Position numbers and translations under genes: made by a program. A stretch of DNA of 64,000 nucleotides, from contig JAEZMV010000025.1 in the NCBI GenBank assembly GCA_023414875.1, forward strand, positions 77,981 to 141,980, in the 5' to 3' direction. Under the pieces are notes generated by a model. That model worked only from the letters and a program-made list of their open reading frames with translations. It did no database searches and was not told the origin of the DNA. This stretch comes from Bacillota bacterium. Its GTDB lineage: Bacteria > Bacillota > Clostridia > Lachnospirales > Lachnospiraceae. Positions 54,195 to 62,436 of the stretch are shown one piece after another (positions within the stretch are counted from its first letter, which is position 1; every line of letters begins with the position of its first letter).

Positions 54195-55835
54195 ATGGCA
54201 GATTTCAATGAAAATAAAAATCAGAATCAAGGCAGTAGCGAAGGCAACAATATAAGCGGCCAAAATCAATATCAAAATCATTATCAAAACCAAAACCAAA
54301 ATCAATATCAAAATCAATATCAAAATCAATATCAAAACCAAAACCAAAACCAAAACCAAAACCAAAACCAATATCAATATCAAAATCAATATCAAAACCA
54401 AAACCAATATCAATATCAAAATCAATATCAGAATCAAAATCAGAATCATAATCAGAATCAAAATAATAAAATGCCGGAATACAGTTTTTGGGCTGAGCAG
54501 GTACCTAATAATAATCCGAATTATAATTTAGGTGAAAATACATGGAATTACAGTAATAATATGCCCCCAAACACTAATTTCAATAACAACCAAAAAAATA
54601 AGGAGAAAAAATCCGGTAATAAGGTTTTTAAATTTATCGCTAAGTCAATTAGTTTTGGGTTAATTGCAGCGTTAAGCTTCGTAGGTTTTCAAGCGATTTA
54701 CTTTGAAATCAATCCTCAGGCAGCATCAAAGAATATGATATCGGATGATATCGATGCAGCTGATAATAGTAATGAGGAGAGTTTTAAGATAAATTATACA
54801 GAGCCGGGAACTGTTAAGACTGAGAATAGATCCGCAGTTAGCGAGGTAACAAATGCAACCCTGTCTGCAATTGTTTCAATCGATAGTACTTCTACACAGC
54901 CCAGTGAATGGTTTGGGCAGCAATTTAATGAGGAGGTAGCAGGAAGTGGCTCCGGTATTATCGTTGGAAAGGATAAAGAGGAACTGCTCATAGCTACAAA
55001 CAATCATGTGGTAGCCGGAACCAATAAGATTACGGTTCTATTTGCAGATGGTACTACAGCAGAGGCTGAAGTAAAAGGCACCGACGCTACCGCAGATCTG
55101 GCAGTTGTAACAGTAGATGTATCAACCTTATCAGAGGAAACTCTAAATGTTATCACAGTTGCAAAGCTTGGCAACTCGGATGAGGTTAAGGTTGGAGAGA
55201 TGGCAATTGCAATCGGCAATGCCCTTGGCTATGGCCAATCTGTAACCGTAGGTTTTATCAGTGCAAAAGACCGTGAGGTTGAGGTGTCTGACGGATATGA
55301 TACCAAAAAAATGATCCTCCTGCAAACAGATGCAGCGATTAATCCGGGCAACAGCGGAGGAGCCTTATTAAATATTAATGGCGAAGTGATTGGAATTAAT
55401 ACCGTAAAATATGCCGCCAATGAAGTAGAAGGTATGGGATATGCAATACCGATTTCCAGAGCAACTCCTATAATCAATGAACTGATGACCCGTGAGATAC
55501 TAAGAGAGGAAGAGCAGGGTTACTTAGGAATTGCAGGAACTGAAGTAACAGAGGATGTAGCATCCTACTACAATATGCCGATTGGTGTATTCATCAAAGA
55601 AGTATCAAAAGGAGCGGCAGCTGAAAAAGCAGGTTTATTACAGGGAGATATCATAACTAAAGTGAATGATCTTGAGATAACCTCCATGACCCAGTTAAAG
55701 GATTATGTAAACAGCCAACGGGTAGGTACAGACGTTAAAGTTACTTACATGAGAAATTCTGATGGTGAGTTTATAGAAAATACGATAACGGTAACCTTGG
55801 GAGTAAACCCTAATTTACCACAAACTACGGAATAA
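54195..55835 (+). CDS. HtrA/DegP-like serine protease with Asn/Gln/Tyr-rich tail
   Basis: A 546-residue protein. The N-terminal ~100 residues are a low-complexity Asn/Gln/Tyr tract (repeating NQYQ), predicted cytoplasmic. One transmembrane helix follows (~150-172, SFGLIAALSFVGFQAIYF). The extracellular trypsin-like domain has a complete triad: His271 (NNHVVAG), Asp301 (TADLAVV) and Ser387 (NPGNSGGAL). A single PDZ domain (~445-540) ends the chain. It degrades or refolds misfolded envelope proteins. The tail is unusual in both length and composition. AGGAG precedes the ATG and a terminator follows. Confidence 0.9.
   Translation: MADFNENKNQNQGSSEGNNISGQNQYQNHYQNQNQNQYQNQYQNQYQNQNQNQNQNQNQYQYQNQYQNQNQYQYQNQYQNQNQNHNQNQNNKMPEYSFWAEQVPNNNPNYNLGENTWNYSNNMPPNTNFNNNQKNKEKKSGNKVFKFIAKSISFGLIAALSFVGFQAIYFEINPQAASKNMISDDIDAADNSNEESFKINYTEPGTVKTENRSAVSEVTNATLSAIVSIDSTSTQPSEWFGQQFNEEVAGSGSGIIVGKDKEELLIATNNHVVAGTNKITVLFADGTTAEAEVKGTDATADLAVVTVDVSTLSEETLNVITVAKLGNSDEVKVGEMAIAIGNALGYGQSVTVGFISAKDREVEVSDGYDTKKMILLQTDAAINPGNSGGALLNINGEVIGINTVKYAANEVEGMGYAIPISRATPIINELMTREILREEEQGYLGIAGTEVTEDVASYYNMPIGVFIKEVSKGAAAEKAGLLQGDIITKVNDLEITSMTQLKDYVNSQRVGTDVKVTYMRNSDGEFIENTITVTLGVNPNLPQTTE
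54264..54461 (+). repeat. 6-bp-based simple repeat in the HtrA tail
   Basis: Tandem caaaac/caaaat/caatat units encode Asn-Gln and Tyr-Gln dipeptides. The tract keeps frame and is prone to slippage in multiples of 6 bp. The reverse strand gives a spurious Ile/Leu/Val frame. Confidence 0.85.
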
Positions 55836-55859
55836 TATTAAGCTAGTATAACTCATATA

Positions 55860-55913
55860 AGAATGCCGGATAACAGAAAAAATATATTTCTGTTGTCCGG
55901 TATTCTTTTAAAT
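55860..55913 (+). terminator. terminator of the HtrA gene
   Basis: AGAATGCCGGATAACAGAAA pairs with TTTCTGTTGTCCGGTATTCT (~20 bp with one wobble), followed by TTTAA. Confidence 0.85.
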
Positions 55914-56013
55914 TATTAATCAAACCTTAAATAAACTCCTATTGTAGGAAATAGGGGAATAGGTTATAATCTAATAAAAGTAAAACTCGCCCGGCGGGTA
56001 GTAGGAGGCAGCT

Positions 56014-57450
56014 ATGAGCAATATAGATAATAAAGATGATATTAATATAGATAACCATAAAGACCACGGCGATAAGGATCATGAGGAGTATGAGGAGGTA
56101 TGCTATCTCTGTCGCAGACCTGAGAGTAAGGTGGGCAAGATGATACATATTCCTAATCAGATCAGCATCTGCGCGGATTGTATGCAAAAAACCTTTGATA
56201 CGATTAATAAGGGCGATAATCCATATATGCACATGATGGGCTTCTCACCAAGTATGATTAATTTATCGAACATTCAGAATGATATTCCCAAAGCACAAAA
56301 GCTGAAAAAAGCGAAACCAGAAGAGACGAGTGAAACGAATGAGGCATTTGATAAACGTAGTATTCCATCTCCCCATATCATTAAAGCAAAGCTGGATGAA
56401 TTTATCATAGGCCAGGAACACGCGAAAAAAGTTGTATCGGTTGCCGTATACAATCATTATAAAAGAATTGGAACGGTCATTGAACCTGATATAGAGATTG
56501 AAAAATCTAACATGCTGATGATAGGACCAACCGGAAGCGGTAAGACCTACCTGGTTAAGACACTGGCGAAGCTTCTGAATGTGCCGTTGGCAATTACGGA
56601 TGCAACTTCACTGACTGAGGCCGGCTATATCGGTGATGATGTGGAAAGCGTGATATCAAAGCTTCTTCAGGCAGCAGAAAATGATGTAAAAAAGGCAGAA
56701 CGAGGAATCGTATTCATCGATGAGATAGATAAAATAGCCAAGAAGCGTAATACCAATAGCAGGGATGTCAGCGGAGAATCTGTTCAACAGGGATTACTTA
56801 AGCTATTAGAGGGAAGTGATGTGGAAGTTCCGGTGGGTGCTTCCTCTAAAAATGCGATGGTGCCGCTCACTACGGTAAATACTCAGAATATACTTTTTAT
56901 CTGTGGCGGAGCCTTTCCTGATCTGGACAAGATAGTAAAAGCAAGATTAAATAAGCAATCCTCCATAGGTTTTAAGGCAGACTTAAAGGATAAATACGAT
57001 GAAGACCCTAATGTTTTAAAAAAGGCCAATCTGGATGATCTGAGAGAGTATGGAATGATACCGGAATTCTTAGGAAGATTACCGATTATGTATACCCTTG
57101 AGGACTTAACAAAAGATATGCTGATTCAGGTGTTAAAGGAGCCAAAGAATGCAATTTTAAAACAATACCAAAAGCTTCTGGCGATGGATGAAGTTGATCT
57201 TCAATTTGCACCGGAGGCGTTGGAGGCAATAGCAGAAAAAGCAATGAAGAAAAAGACGGGTGCAAGAGCCTTACGAGCCATCCTGGAAGATGCGATGTTG
57301 GATATCATGTATGAAATCCCCAAGGATGATAATATTGGCAGAGTAATCATTACCAGGGAATATATCGAAGGAACAGGGGCACCCTTGATTGAAATGAGGG
57401 GAATCGGAAAGCAGAAGATGATAAGTGTGAATAGAATTCAACAAAGTTGA
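56014..57450 (+). CDS. clpX: ATP-dependent Clp protease ATPase subunit ClpX
   Basis: A 478-residue AAA+ unfoldase. The zinc-binding N-domain has Cys30, Cys33, Cys53 and Cys56. An insert of ~40 residues precedes Walker A GPTGSGKT (~171-178), GYIGDDVESVI pore/Walker region, FIDEIDKI Walker B, the SSIGF loop that docks on ClpP, and sensor-2 GARALRAILEDAMLD. It unfolds proteins for ClpP. clpP and lon are not adjacent, unlike the usual clostridial order. The last codons (RIQQS) lie in the dispersed repeat; the untouched ending was probably RIQQN, still readable at 57554-57576. Confidence 0.95.
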   Translation: MSNIDNKDDINIDNHKDHGDKDHEEYEEVCYLCRRPESKVGKMIHIPNQISICADCMQKTFDTINKGDNPYMHMMGFSPSMINLSNIQNDIPKAQKLKKAKPEETSETNEAFDKRSIPSPHIIKAKLDEFIIGQEHAKKVVSVAVYNHYKRIGTVIEPDIEIEKSNMLMIGPTGSGKTYLVKTLAKLLNVPLAITDATSLTEAGYIGDDVESVISKLLQAAENDVKKAERGIVFIDEIDKIAKKRNTNSRDVSGESVQQGLLKLLEGSDVEVPVGASSKNAMVPLTTVNTQNILFICGGAFPDLDKIVKARLNKQSSIGFKADLKDKYDEDPNVLKKANLDDLREYGMIPEFLGRLPIMYTLEDLTKDMLIQVLKEPKNAILKQYQKLLAMDEVDLQFAPEALEAIAEKAMKKKTGARALRAILEDAMLDIMYEIPKDDNIGRVIITREYIEGTGAPLIEMRGIGKQKMISVNRIQQS

Positions 57451-57570
57451 ATTCTTAGTAAATATAATAATGAATTCCGGTGGAAATTCATTATTATATT
57501 TACGGGTTTTCTATGAAGCATTTAAGGCAAAAGCAGCCATGCTTCGTTAGTGTGAATAGAATTCAACAAA
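57424..57570 (+). repeat. dispersed repeat copy B with flanking 22-bp duplication
   Basis: The ~112-bp element at 57435-57546 is the inverted twin of 14328-14439, with a hairpin at 57458-57503. Flanking it, 57424-57445 and 57549-57570 are identical over 22 bp and are part of the clpX coding end, so an insertion duplicated its target. Confidence 0.85.
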
Positions 57571-57593
57571 ACTAATTTTTCTTTCGGGTTATG

Positions 57594-57614
57594 AGCTGTA
57601 CCTAAAAAGCAGCT
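57594..57614 (+). promoter_or_regulatory. small hairpin directly upstream of ribosome-binding site
   Basis: AGCTG (57594-57598) pairs with CAGCT (57610-57614), immediately before GGAGGGGG of the 57629 gene. It resembles the GCTG...CAGC-GGAGG arrangement at 42350, 48101 and 62409. Confidence 0.35.
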
Positions 57615-57628
57615 GGAGGGGGAAACTT

Positions 57629-57922
57629 ATGTCATTTTTAAGTAACTTATTTAATAGGAAGAGACAGACTACGGATATGAATACTCCTATGGAAAAGGAA
57701 GATTTCTTTGAGAATGAAGCAGAGGATGCCATAGATAGATATGATAAGGAGAAGGATAGTGTAACAAAGTCCGTTACCTTGTCGGAAAATCAGGAAAATG
57801 AGATAATTTATGAAGTGGTTGAACGGGAAATTCACCCTGCAAAAATCATTTGTCCCGACTGTGGTGGGATCACCTTGGAAGGTTTGGATTTTTGCGACAA
57901 ATGTGGTGGAGAGTTGAATTAA
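57629..57922 (+). CDS. small zinc-ribbon protein
   Basis: A 97-residue protein. A charged, acidic N-terminal two thirds is followed by a C-terminal zinc ribbon, CPDCGGITLEGLDFCDKCGG (Cys x2 Cys, then Cys x2 Cys). GGAGGGGG precedes the ATG. No specific family is recognised. It could be an adaptor or a nucleic-acid binding protein. It sits between clpX and a large palindrome. Confidence 0.65.
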   Translation: MSFLSNLFNRKRQTTDMNTPMEKEDFFENEAEDAIDRYDKEKDSVTKSVTLSENQENEIIYEVVEREIHPAKIICPDCGGITLEGLDFCDKCGGELN

Positions 57923-57937
57923 TTAATTGATTTAGGA

Positions 57938-58003
57938 TATTATAACAATAGATAGAAGGACGCCCTCAAAGTTGAGGGCGTCCTTCTATCTATTGTTATA
58001 ATA
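57938..58003. repeat. 66-bp near-perfect palindrome
   Basis: Two 32-bp arms (57938-57969 and 57972-58003) are exact reverse complements around a 2-nt loop. The G+C-rich core GGACGCCCTCAA sits near the tip. No T-tract follows on either strand. It may end the zinc-ribbon transcript by structure, or be a MITE-like remnant. Confidence 0.85.
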
Positions 58004-58102
58004 AAAATGATTAAAAATGTCAAAATATACAATAAAAGTAATAATTGTAAGATTAAATAGGGAATTATGTAAAAAATAAAGTAACAATTGATAAATAAAA
58101 CA

Positions 58103-58131
58103 TTGACATGTATTTTTATAAAGGTTATTAT
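58103..58131 (+). promoter_or_regulatory. promoter of the liv operon
   Basis: A perfect TTGACA (58103-58108), a 17-bp spacer and TATTAT (58126-58131), giving a ~140-nt untranslated leader. Confidence 0.8.
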
Positions 58132-58143
58132 AAATTCAGAATA

Positions 58144-58200
58144 AAGGCGTTCTGAGACATTACAGATTATGGATTTCTGTTATCTTAAATTGAACGCCTT
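58144..58200 (+). promoter_or_regulatory. structured 5' leader of the liv operon
   Basis: AAGGCGTTC (58144-58152) pairs with GAACGCCTT (58192-58200), starting within ~10 nt of the expected transcript start. The 39-nt loop contains a further ACAGA/TCTGT stem. No T-tract follows. It may protect the mRNA or regulate it. Confidence 0.5.
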
Positions 58201-58277
58201 ATTAAAGTAATATGGTAAATCATAGCAAGTGAAAATACATAGTTATGAAATTGCCGGAATTAATAGGAGGAATTTAT

Positions 58278-59408
58278 ATGAAGAAAATTAGTACTAAGAT
58301 CTTAGGCTTAGGCCTAGCAGTCTCTTTGGTAGCGGCATCTTTTGTAGGTTGCGGTGCTAAGGATAGTTCATCGTTTTTAATTGGAGGTATCGGCCCCCTT
58401 ACCGGTGATGCTGCTTCTTACGGAACAAGCGTTAAACAGGGTGCGGAGATTGCAATTAAAGAAATTAACGATGCCGGCGGTGTCACTGTTGGCGGTAAGA
58501 AAGTAAATCTAAAACTTGAATTTATGGATGACGTAAACAACCCTGATAATGCAAAATCAGCGTTTAATGCACTTATGGATAAAGGTATGGACGCACTGAT
58601 GGGAACCGTAACCTCTACTCCCGGATTAGGTATCCTTGAGTTAACCAATAAAGAAGGAATTCTTACCTTAACTCCTTCCGGTTCCAGTGCAGGTTTAACA
58701 GAGTATGATAATACCTTCCGTCTATGCTTTACCGATCCTCTTCAGGGTATCACTATGGCAGACTTTGCAAAGGATGCCGGTTATACTAAGATTGCTATTA
58801 TCTATAACAATTCCGACGATTACAGCACAGGTATGATGCAAGCTTTCGTAGATCAGGTTGCTGCAAATGGCGGTGAAGTTGTTGCAAACGAATCCTTTGT
58901 TGGTGGCGATATCGACTTCAATACACAGTTAACAGCAATTAAGGCTACCGATGCTCAGGTTATCTTTGTTCCTTCTTATTATAAAGAGGCGGCAGCGATT
59001 ACAACACAGGCAGCGGCTCTTGGTATGAGCCTTCCTTTCCTTGGTGGAGATGGCTGGGATGGCGTAATCGCGCAGACAGTTGATCCTGCTGTATTAGAGG
59101 GAGCTGTATTCTTAACACCTTTCTTAGCAACGGATGAAGATCCAAAGGTAAAGGCTTTTGTTGATAAATACAATACTGCTTATAAAGCTATTCCGGATCA
59201 GTTTGCTGCTGATGGTTATGACAGTATCTATGTTATCGCAGCTGCTATGGAGAAAGCTGAAAGCACTAAGAGTGCAGATTTAATTGCTGCTATGACTCAG
59301 ATCCAGGTGGATGGTTTAACCGGTTCCATGACCTTTACAGAAGAAGGCGAGCCAAACAAGGCAGCTAACTTTGTAGAAATCAAAGGTGGACAGTACACTG
59401 CAAAATAA
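58278..59408 (+). CDS. livJ: branched-chain amino-acid binding lipoprotein LivJ/LivK
   Basis: The start is ATG 58278 after AGGAGG; 58245 lacks a site. The 376-residue lipoprotein has lipobox SFVGC (~Cys24) and the type-I periplasmic-binding fold: IGGIGPLTGDAASYGTSVKQ, LMDKGMDALMGTVTSTPGL, and IAIIYNNSDDYSTGM. It binds leucine, isoleucine or valine (or a related amino acid) outside the cell for the LivHMGF complex encoded next. Confidence 0.9.
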   Translation: MKKISTKILGLGLAVSLVAASFVGCGAKDSSSFLIGGIGPLTGDAASYGTSVKQGAEIAIKEINDAGGVTVGGKKVNLKLEFMDDVNNPDNAKSAFNALMDKGMDALMGTVTSTPGLGILELTNKEGILTLTPSGSSAGLTEYDNTFRLCFTDPLQGITMADFAKDAGYTKIAIIYNNSDDYSTGMMQAFVDQVAANGGEVVANESFVGGDIDFNTQLTAIKATDAQVIFVPSYYKEAAAITTQAAALGMSLPFLGGDGWDGVIAQTVDPAVLEGAVFLTPFLATDEDPKVKAFVDKYNTAYKAIPDQFAADGYDSIYVIAAAMEKAESTKSADLIAAMTQIQVDGLTGSMTFTEEGEPNKAANFVEIKGGQYTAK

Positions 59409-59477
59409 TGAATTATTTTGAATAGGTTTTTTGCAATAGACACCTAGTAGAATCATTGTTAAATATAAATATATGAT

Positions 59478-59516
59478 AAGAACGAAAAGGAGACGGTATG
59501 CCTCCTTTTCGTTCTT
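59478..59516 (+). promoter_or_regulatory. intercistronic hairpin after livJ
   Basis: AAGAACGAAAAGGAG (59478-59492) and CTCCTTTTCGTTCTT (59502-59516) form a perfect 15-bp stem with a short AT tail. It probably stabilises livJ mRNA and lowers read-through into livH, as also seen after the sugar-binding gene at 27233. Confidence 0.7.
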
Positions 59517-59584
59517 AATAACGAAAGAACTTAAAAAATCCAAAAGTAACTGTCAAACAGGAAAATAAAAAATGAGGTGAAACT

Positions 59585-60463
59585 GTGGAAAATGTTATTG
59601 AACAACTAATCAATGGATTAAGAACAGGAAGTATCTATGCATTAATCGCACTGGGCTACACCATGGTTTACGGAATTGCGAAAATGATTAACTTTGCCCA
59701 TGGCGATATTATCATGGTAGGTGCTTATGCATTGTATGTTTTTGTTGTTCGTTTAAAAATGCCTGTCTCTGTGGCAGTTCTTTTAACCATCGTAATCTGT
59801 GCATTATTGGGAATTACGATAGAAAGAATAGCATATAAACCGTTGAGAAAGGCTCCTGCGCTGGCAGTACTGATTACAGCAATCGGTGTAAGCTTCTTTT
59901 TACAGAATGCGGCATTATTAATATTTTCAGCAAATCCGAGGCCGTTTGCGTCAATCGTAAAGATGAAGCCTGTAAAAATCGGAAGCATAGAAATAGCAGG
60001 AATTACAATTGTGACATTACTTGTAACACTGGTTACAATGATTATATTAACTCTCTTTATCAATAAAACAAAAGCAGGAAGTGCTATGCGTGCCGTGTCG
60101 GAGGACAAGGGTGCAGCGCAGCTGATGGGAATTAACGTTAATAAGACGATTTCCCTGACCTTCGCTATAGGGTCTGCTTTGGCAGCAATTGCAGGCATCT
60201 TGTTCATAAGCCAATATCAATCTGTCAATCCTTCTTTGGGAGCAATACCCGGTATCAAAGCATTTGTAGCCGCGGTATTAGGAGGAATTGGAAGCGTTCC
60301 GGGAGCCATGTTAGGTGGTATAATACTGGGTATCATTGAAAGTATATCAAAAGCTTATATATCCTCTGAGCTTGCTGACGCTATTGTATTTGGTGTTCTA
60401 ATATTGGTACTCTTACTGAAGCCCTCAGGCTTACTTGGTAAGAAACGTATTGAGAAAGTATAG
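59585..60463 (+). CDS. livH: branched-chain amino-acid ABC permease LivH
   Basis: A 292-residue integral membrane protein starting at GTG 59585 after TGAGGTGAAA. It has typical LivH features: LINGLRTGSIYALIALGYTM at the N-terminus, MINFAHGDIIMVGAY, and GIKAFVAAVLGGIGSVPGA near the C-terminus. It forms the channel with LivM, encoded 8 bp downstream. Confidence 0.92.
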   Translation: MENVIEQLINGLRTGSIYALIALGYTMVYGIAKMINFAHGDIIMVGAYALYVFVVRLKMPVSVAVLLTIVICALLGITIERIAYKPLRKAPALAVLITAIGVSFFLQNAALLIFSANPRPFASIVKMKPVKIGSIEIAGITIVTLLVTLVTMIILTLFINKTKAGSAMRAVSEDKGAAQLMGINVNKTISLTFAIGSALAAIAGILFISQYQSVNPSLGAIPGIKAFVAAVLGGIGSVPGAMLGGIILGIIESISKAYISSELADAIVFGVLILVLLLKPSGLLGKKRIEKV

Positions 60464-60471
60464 GTGCCGGG

Positions 60472-61575
60472 ATGAAAACAAACGCAAAGATCAATAATCA
60501 ATTACAAAAAGATAAAACTTCGAAAATCATGGCAGTGCTTACTAAGCTAGCTATCATTTTAGCGATATATGTGGTAATGGCTGTTTTAGTAGAATATAAC
60601 TTAATAAACAGACAGTTGAGTTCCCTTATTGTTCCCATTGGTGTCAATATTATTCTGGCAGTCTCCTTGAATCTGGTTACAGGCTTTTTAGGTGAGCTGA
60701 GCTTGGGACATGCAGGCTTCATGTCAATCGGTGCCTTTACAGGTGCATTATTCACTTTGAATATTGAGATGCCCACGATTCCTGCTTTTGAATTAGAGAT
60801 ACCGGGGATAGTAATTAATGATAAAGTCTTTTCCATAGGAACACCGGAGATACCGCTTAGCTTTATCGTAGCAATTCTTCTCGGCGGTATTATGGCTGCA
60901 ATCTTTGGCTTTCTGATAGGTGTTCCGGTACTCCGCTTACGTGGAGATTATCTTGCAATTGTTACCTTGGCCTTCGGAGAGATCATTCGTTCCGTTATCA
61001 ATACGATGTATTTCCCTGGAGGTAAGGATAAAGCAGGCAAGCTCATCGTCAATAAAGGTACCATGGGACTTTCGGGAATTGAGAACTACGCAAATTATAC
61101 CTGGGTATATGTTGCAGTGGTTATAACCATTATCATATGCATAAACTTAGTGAAATCCAGACACGGCAGAGTAATTACCTCCATCCGTGATAATATCATT
61201 GCTGCTGAGTCAATCGGAATTCGAACCAGTAAATATAAAATAATGACCTTTGTAATTGCGGCATTTTTTGCCGGTGTTGCAGGTGTTATCAGTGGACATA
61301 ATGTTTCCATCATTAAACCCGGATATTATGGTTATGCAAGATCTATCGATATCTTAGTATATGTTGTTCTTGGAGGAATGGGAAGCATCAAAGGCTCAAT
61401 CATTGCGGCCACTATATTAACCGTTTTACCGGAGCTGTTACGGCCAATCAAGGATTATAGAATGCTTATGTATGCAGTTGTATTAATTGCGATGATGCTA
61501 TTTAATCACTCCAGTCTCAAAGCTAAGATGCAGGAGAGCGGTAAGCTTTCCAGTCTTCTGAAGTTTGGCAAATAG
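60472..61575 (+). CDS. livM: branched-chain amino-acid ABC permease LivM
   Basis: A 367-residue membrane permease. LivM signatures are NLVTGFLGELSLGHAGFMSI (~67-86), GDYLAIVTLAFGEIIRSVIN (the ATPase-docking loop region) and ISVIRDN-like TSIRDNIIAAESIGI. About 25 extra residues precede the first helix. A loop with GGKDKAGKLIVNKGTMGLSG is typical of the family. It pairs with LivH. Confidence 0.92.
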   Translation: MKTNAKINNQLQKDKTSKIMAVLTKLAIILAIYVVMAVLVEYNLINRQLSSLIVPIGVNIILAVSLNLVTGFLGELSLGHAGFMSIGAFTGALFTLNIEMPTIPAFELEIPGIVINDKVFSIGTPEIPLSFIVAILLGGIMAAIFGFLIGVPVLRLRGDYLAIVTLAFGEIIRSVINTMYFPGGKDKAGKLIVNKGTMGLSGIENYANYTWVYVAVVITIIICINLVKSRHGRVITSIRDNIIAAESIGIRTSKYKIMTFVIAAFFAGVAGVISGHNVSIIKPGYYGYARSIDILVYVVLGGMGSIKGSIIAATILTVLPELLRPIKDYRMLMYAVVLIAMMLFNHSSLKAKMQESGKLSSLLKFGK

Positions 61576-61605
61576 GATAGCACAGAAGGAAGAGGAGGAC
61601 CATTT

Positions 61606-62364
61606 ATGGCTTTATTAGAAACTAAAAATTTGGGTATTTCCTTTGGCGGTTTACGGGCTGTTGATGAAGTGAATCTTAAGATTGAGAAAGGCCAGCTATA
61701 TGGATTGATTGGTCCGAACGGAGCAGGTAAGACGACACTATTTAACCTTCTTACCGGGGTATATCAGCCGACCGATGGTGCTATTATACTGGATGGTATC
61801 AATATGGTAGGAAAGAGATCGGCGGAGATCAATATGGCCGGCATCGGCAGAACCTTTCAGAACATTCGCTTGTTTAAGAATATGTCCGTACTGGATAATG
61901 TAAAGGTTGCACTCCATAATCAGGAAAAGTACTCCTTGTTGTCGGGAATACTGCGTCTGCCTACTTATTTTAAGAAAGAACAGTTGATGAATGATACTGC
62001 CAGGAGTATTTTAGAGGTATTTGATTTAGATAAAGAAGAGAACACACTTGCTTCTAATTTGCCCTATGGTAAGCAGAGGAAGCTAGAGATTGCGAGAGCT
62101 CTTGCAACTAATCCCAAGCTGCTGTTATTGGATGAACCGGCAGCAGGTATGAATCCGAATGAAACAGCAGAATTAATGGATACAATTCGATTGATTAGAG
62201 ACAAATATCAGATTACCATCCTGTTGATAGAGCATGATATGAAGCTGGTAGCCGGTATCTGTGAAGAGATTTTTGTATTAAACTTTGGAACCGAGCTTGC
62301 GAAGGGTACTCCGGAGGTTGTATTGAATGATCCGGCAGTAATCACAGCATATTTGGGTGAGTAG
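61606..62364 (+). CDS. livG: branched-chain amino-acid ABC ATPase LivG
   Basis: A 252-residue ATPase with Walker A GPNGAGKTT (~36-44), the LivG-specific IGRTFQNIRLFKNMSVLDNV, the variant signature LPYGKQRKLEIARAL (YGxQR replaces LSGGQ, normal for LivG), Walker B LLLLDEPAAGMNP and LLIEHDM His switch. It drives uptake together with LivF. Confidence 0.93.
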   Translation: MALLETKNLGISFGGLRAVDEVNLKIEKGQLYGLIGPNGAGKTTLFNLLTGVYQPTDGAIILDGINMVGKRSAEINMAGIGRTFQNIRLFKNMSVLDNVKVALHNQEKYSLLSGILRLPTYFKKEQLMNDTARSILEVFDLDKEENTLASNLPYGKQRKLEIARALATNPKLLLLDEPAAGMNPNETAELMDTIRLIRDKYQITILLIEHDMKLVAGICEEIFVLNFGTELAKGTPEVVLNDPAVITAYLGE

Positions 62365-62408
62365 AAGAAAGGCGTTATGAAACAACTATAATTCACATAT
62401 GTATATGA

Positions 62409-62424
62409 GCTGTCGTAGGGCAGC
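62409..62424 (+). promoter_or_regulatory. small hairpin upstream of livF ribosome-binding site
   Basis: GCTGTC and GGCAGC pair just before ATGGAGG, the livF ribosome-binding site. Similar placement is seen at 42350, 48101 and 57594. Confidence 0.3.
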
Positions 62425-62436
62425 ATGGAGGTTACA

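Noticed and set aside
54126..54461. Minus-strand frame of Ile/Leu/Val repeats, apparently a membrane protein
   Set aside because: It is the antisense of the Asn/Gln/Tyr simple repeat in the HtrA gene and has no ribosome-binding site.
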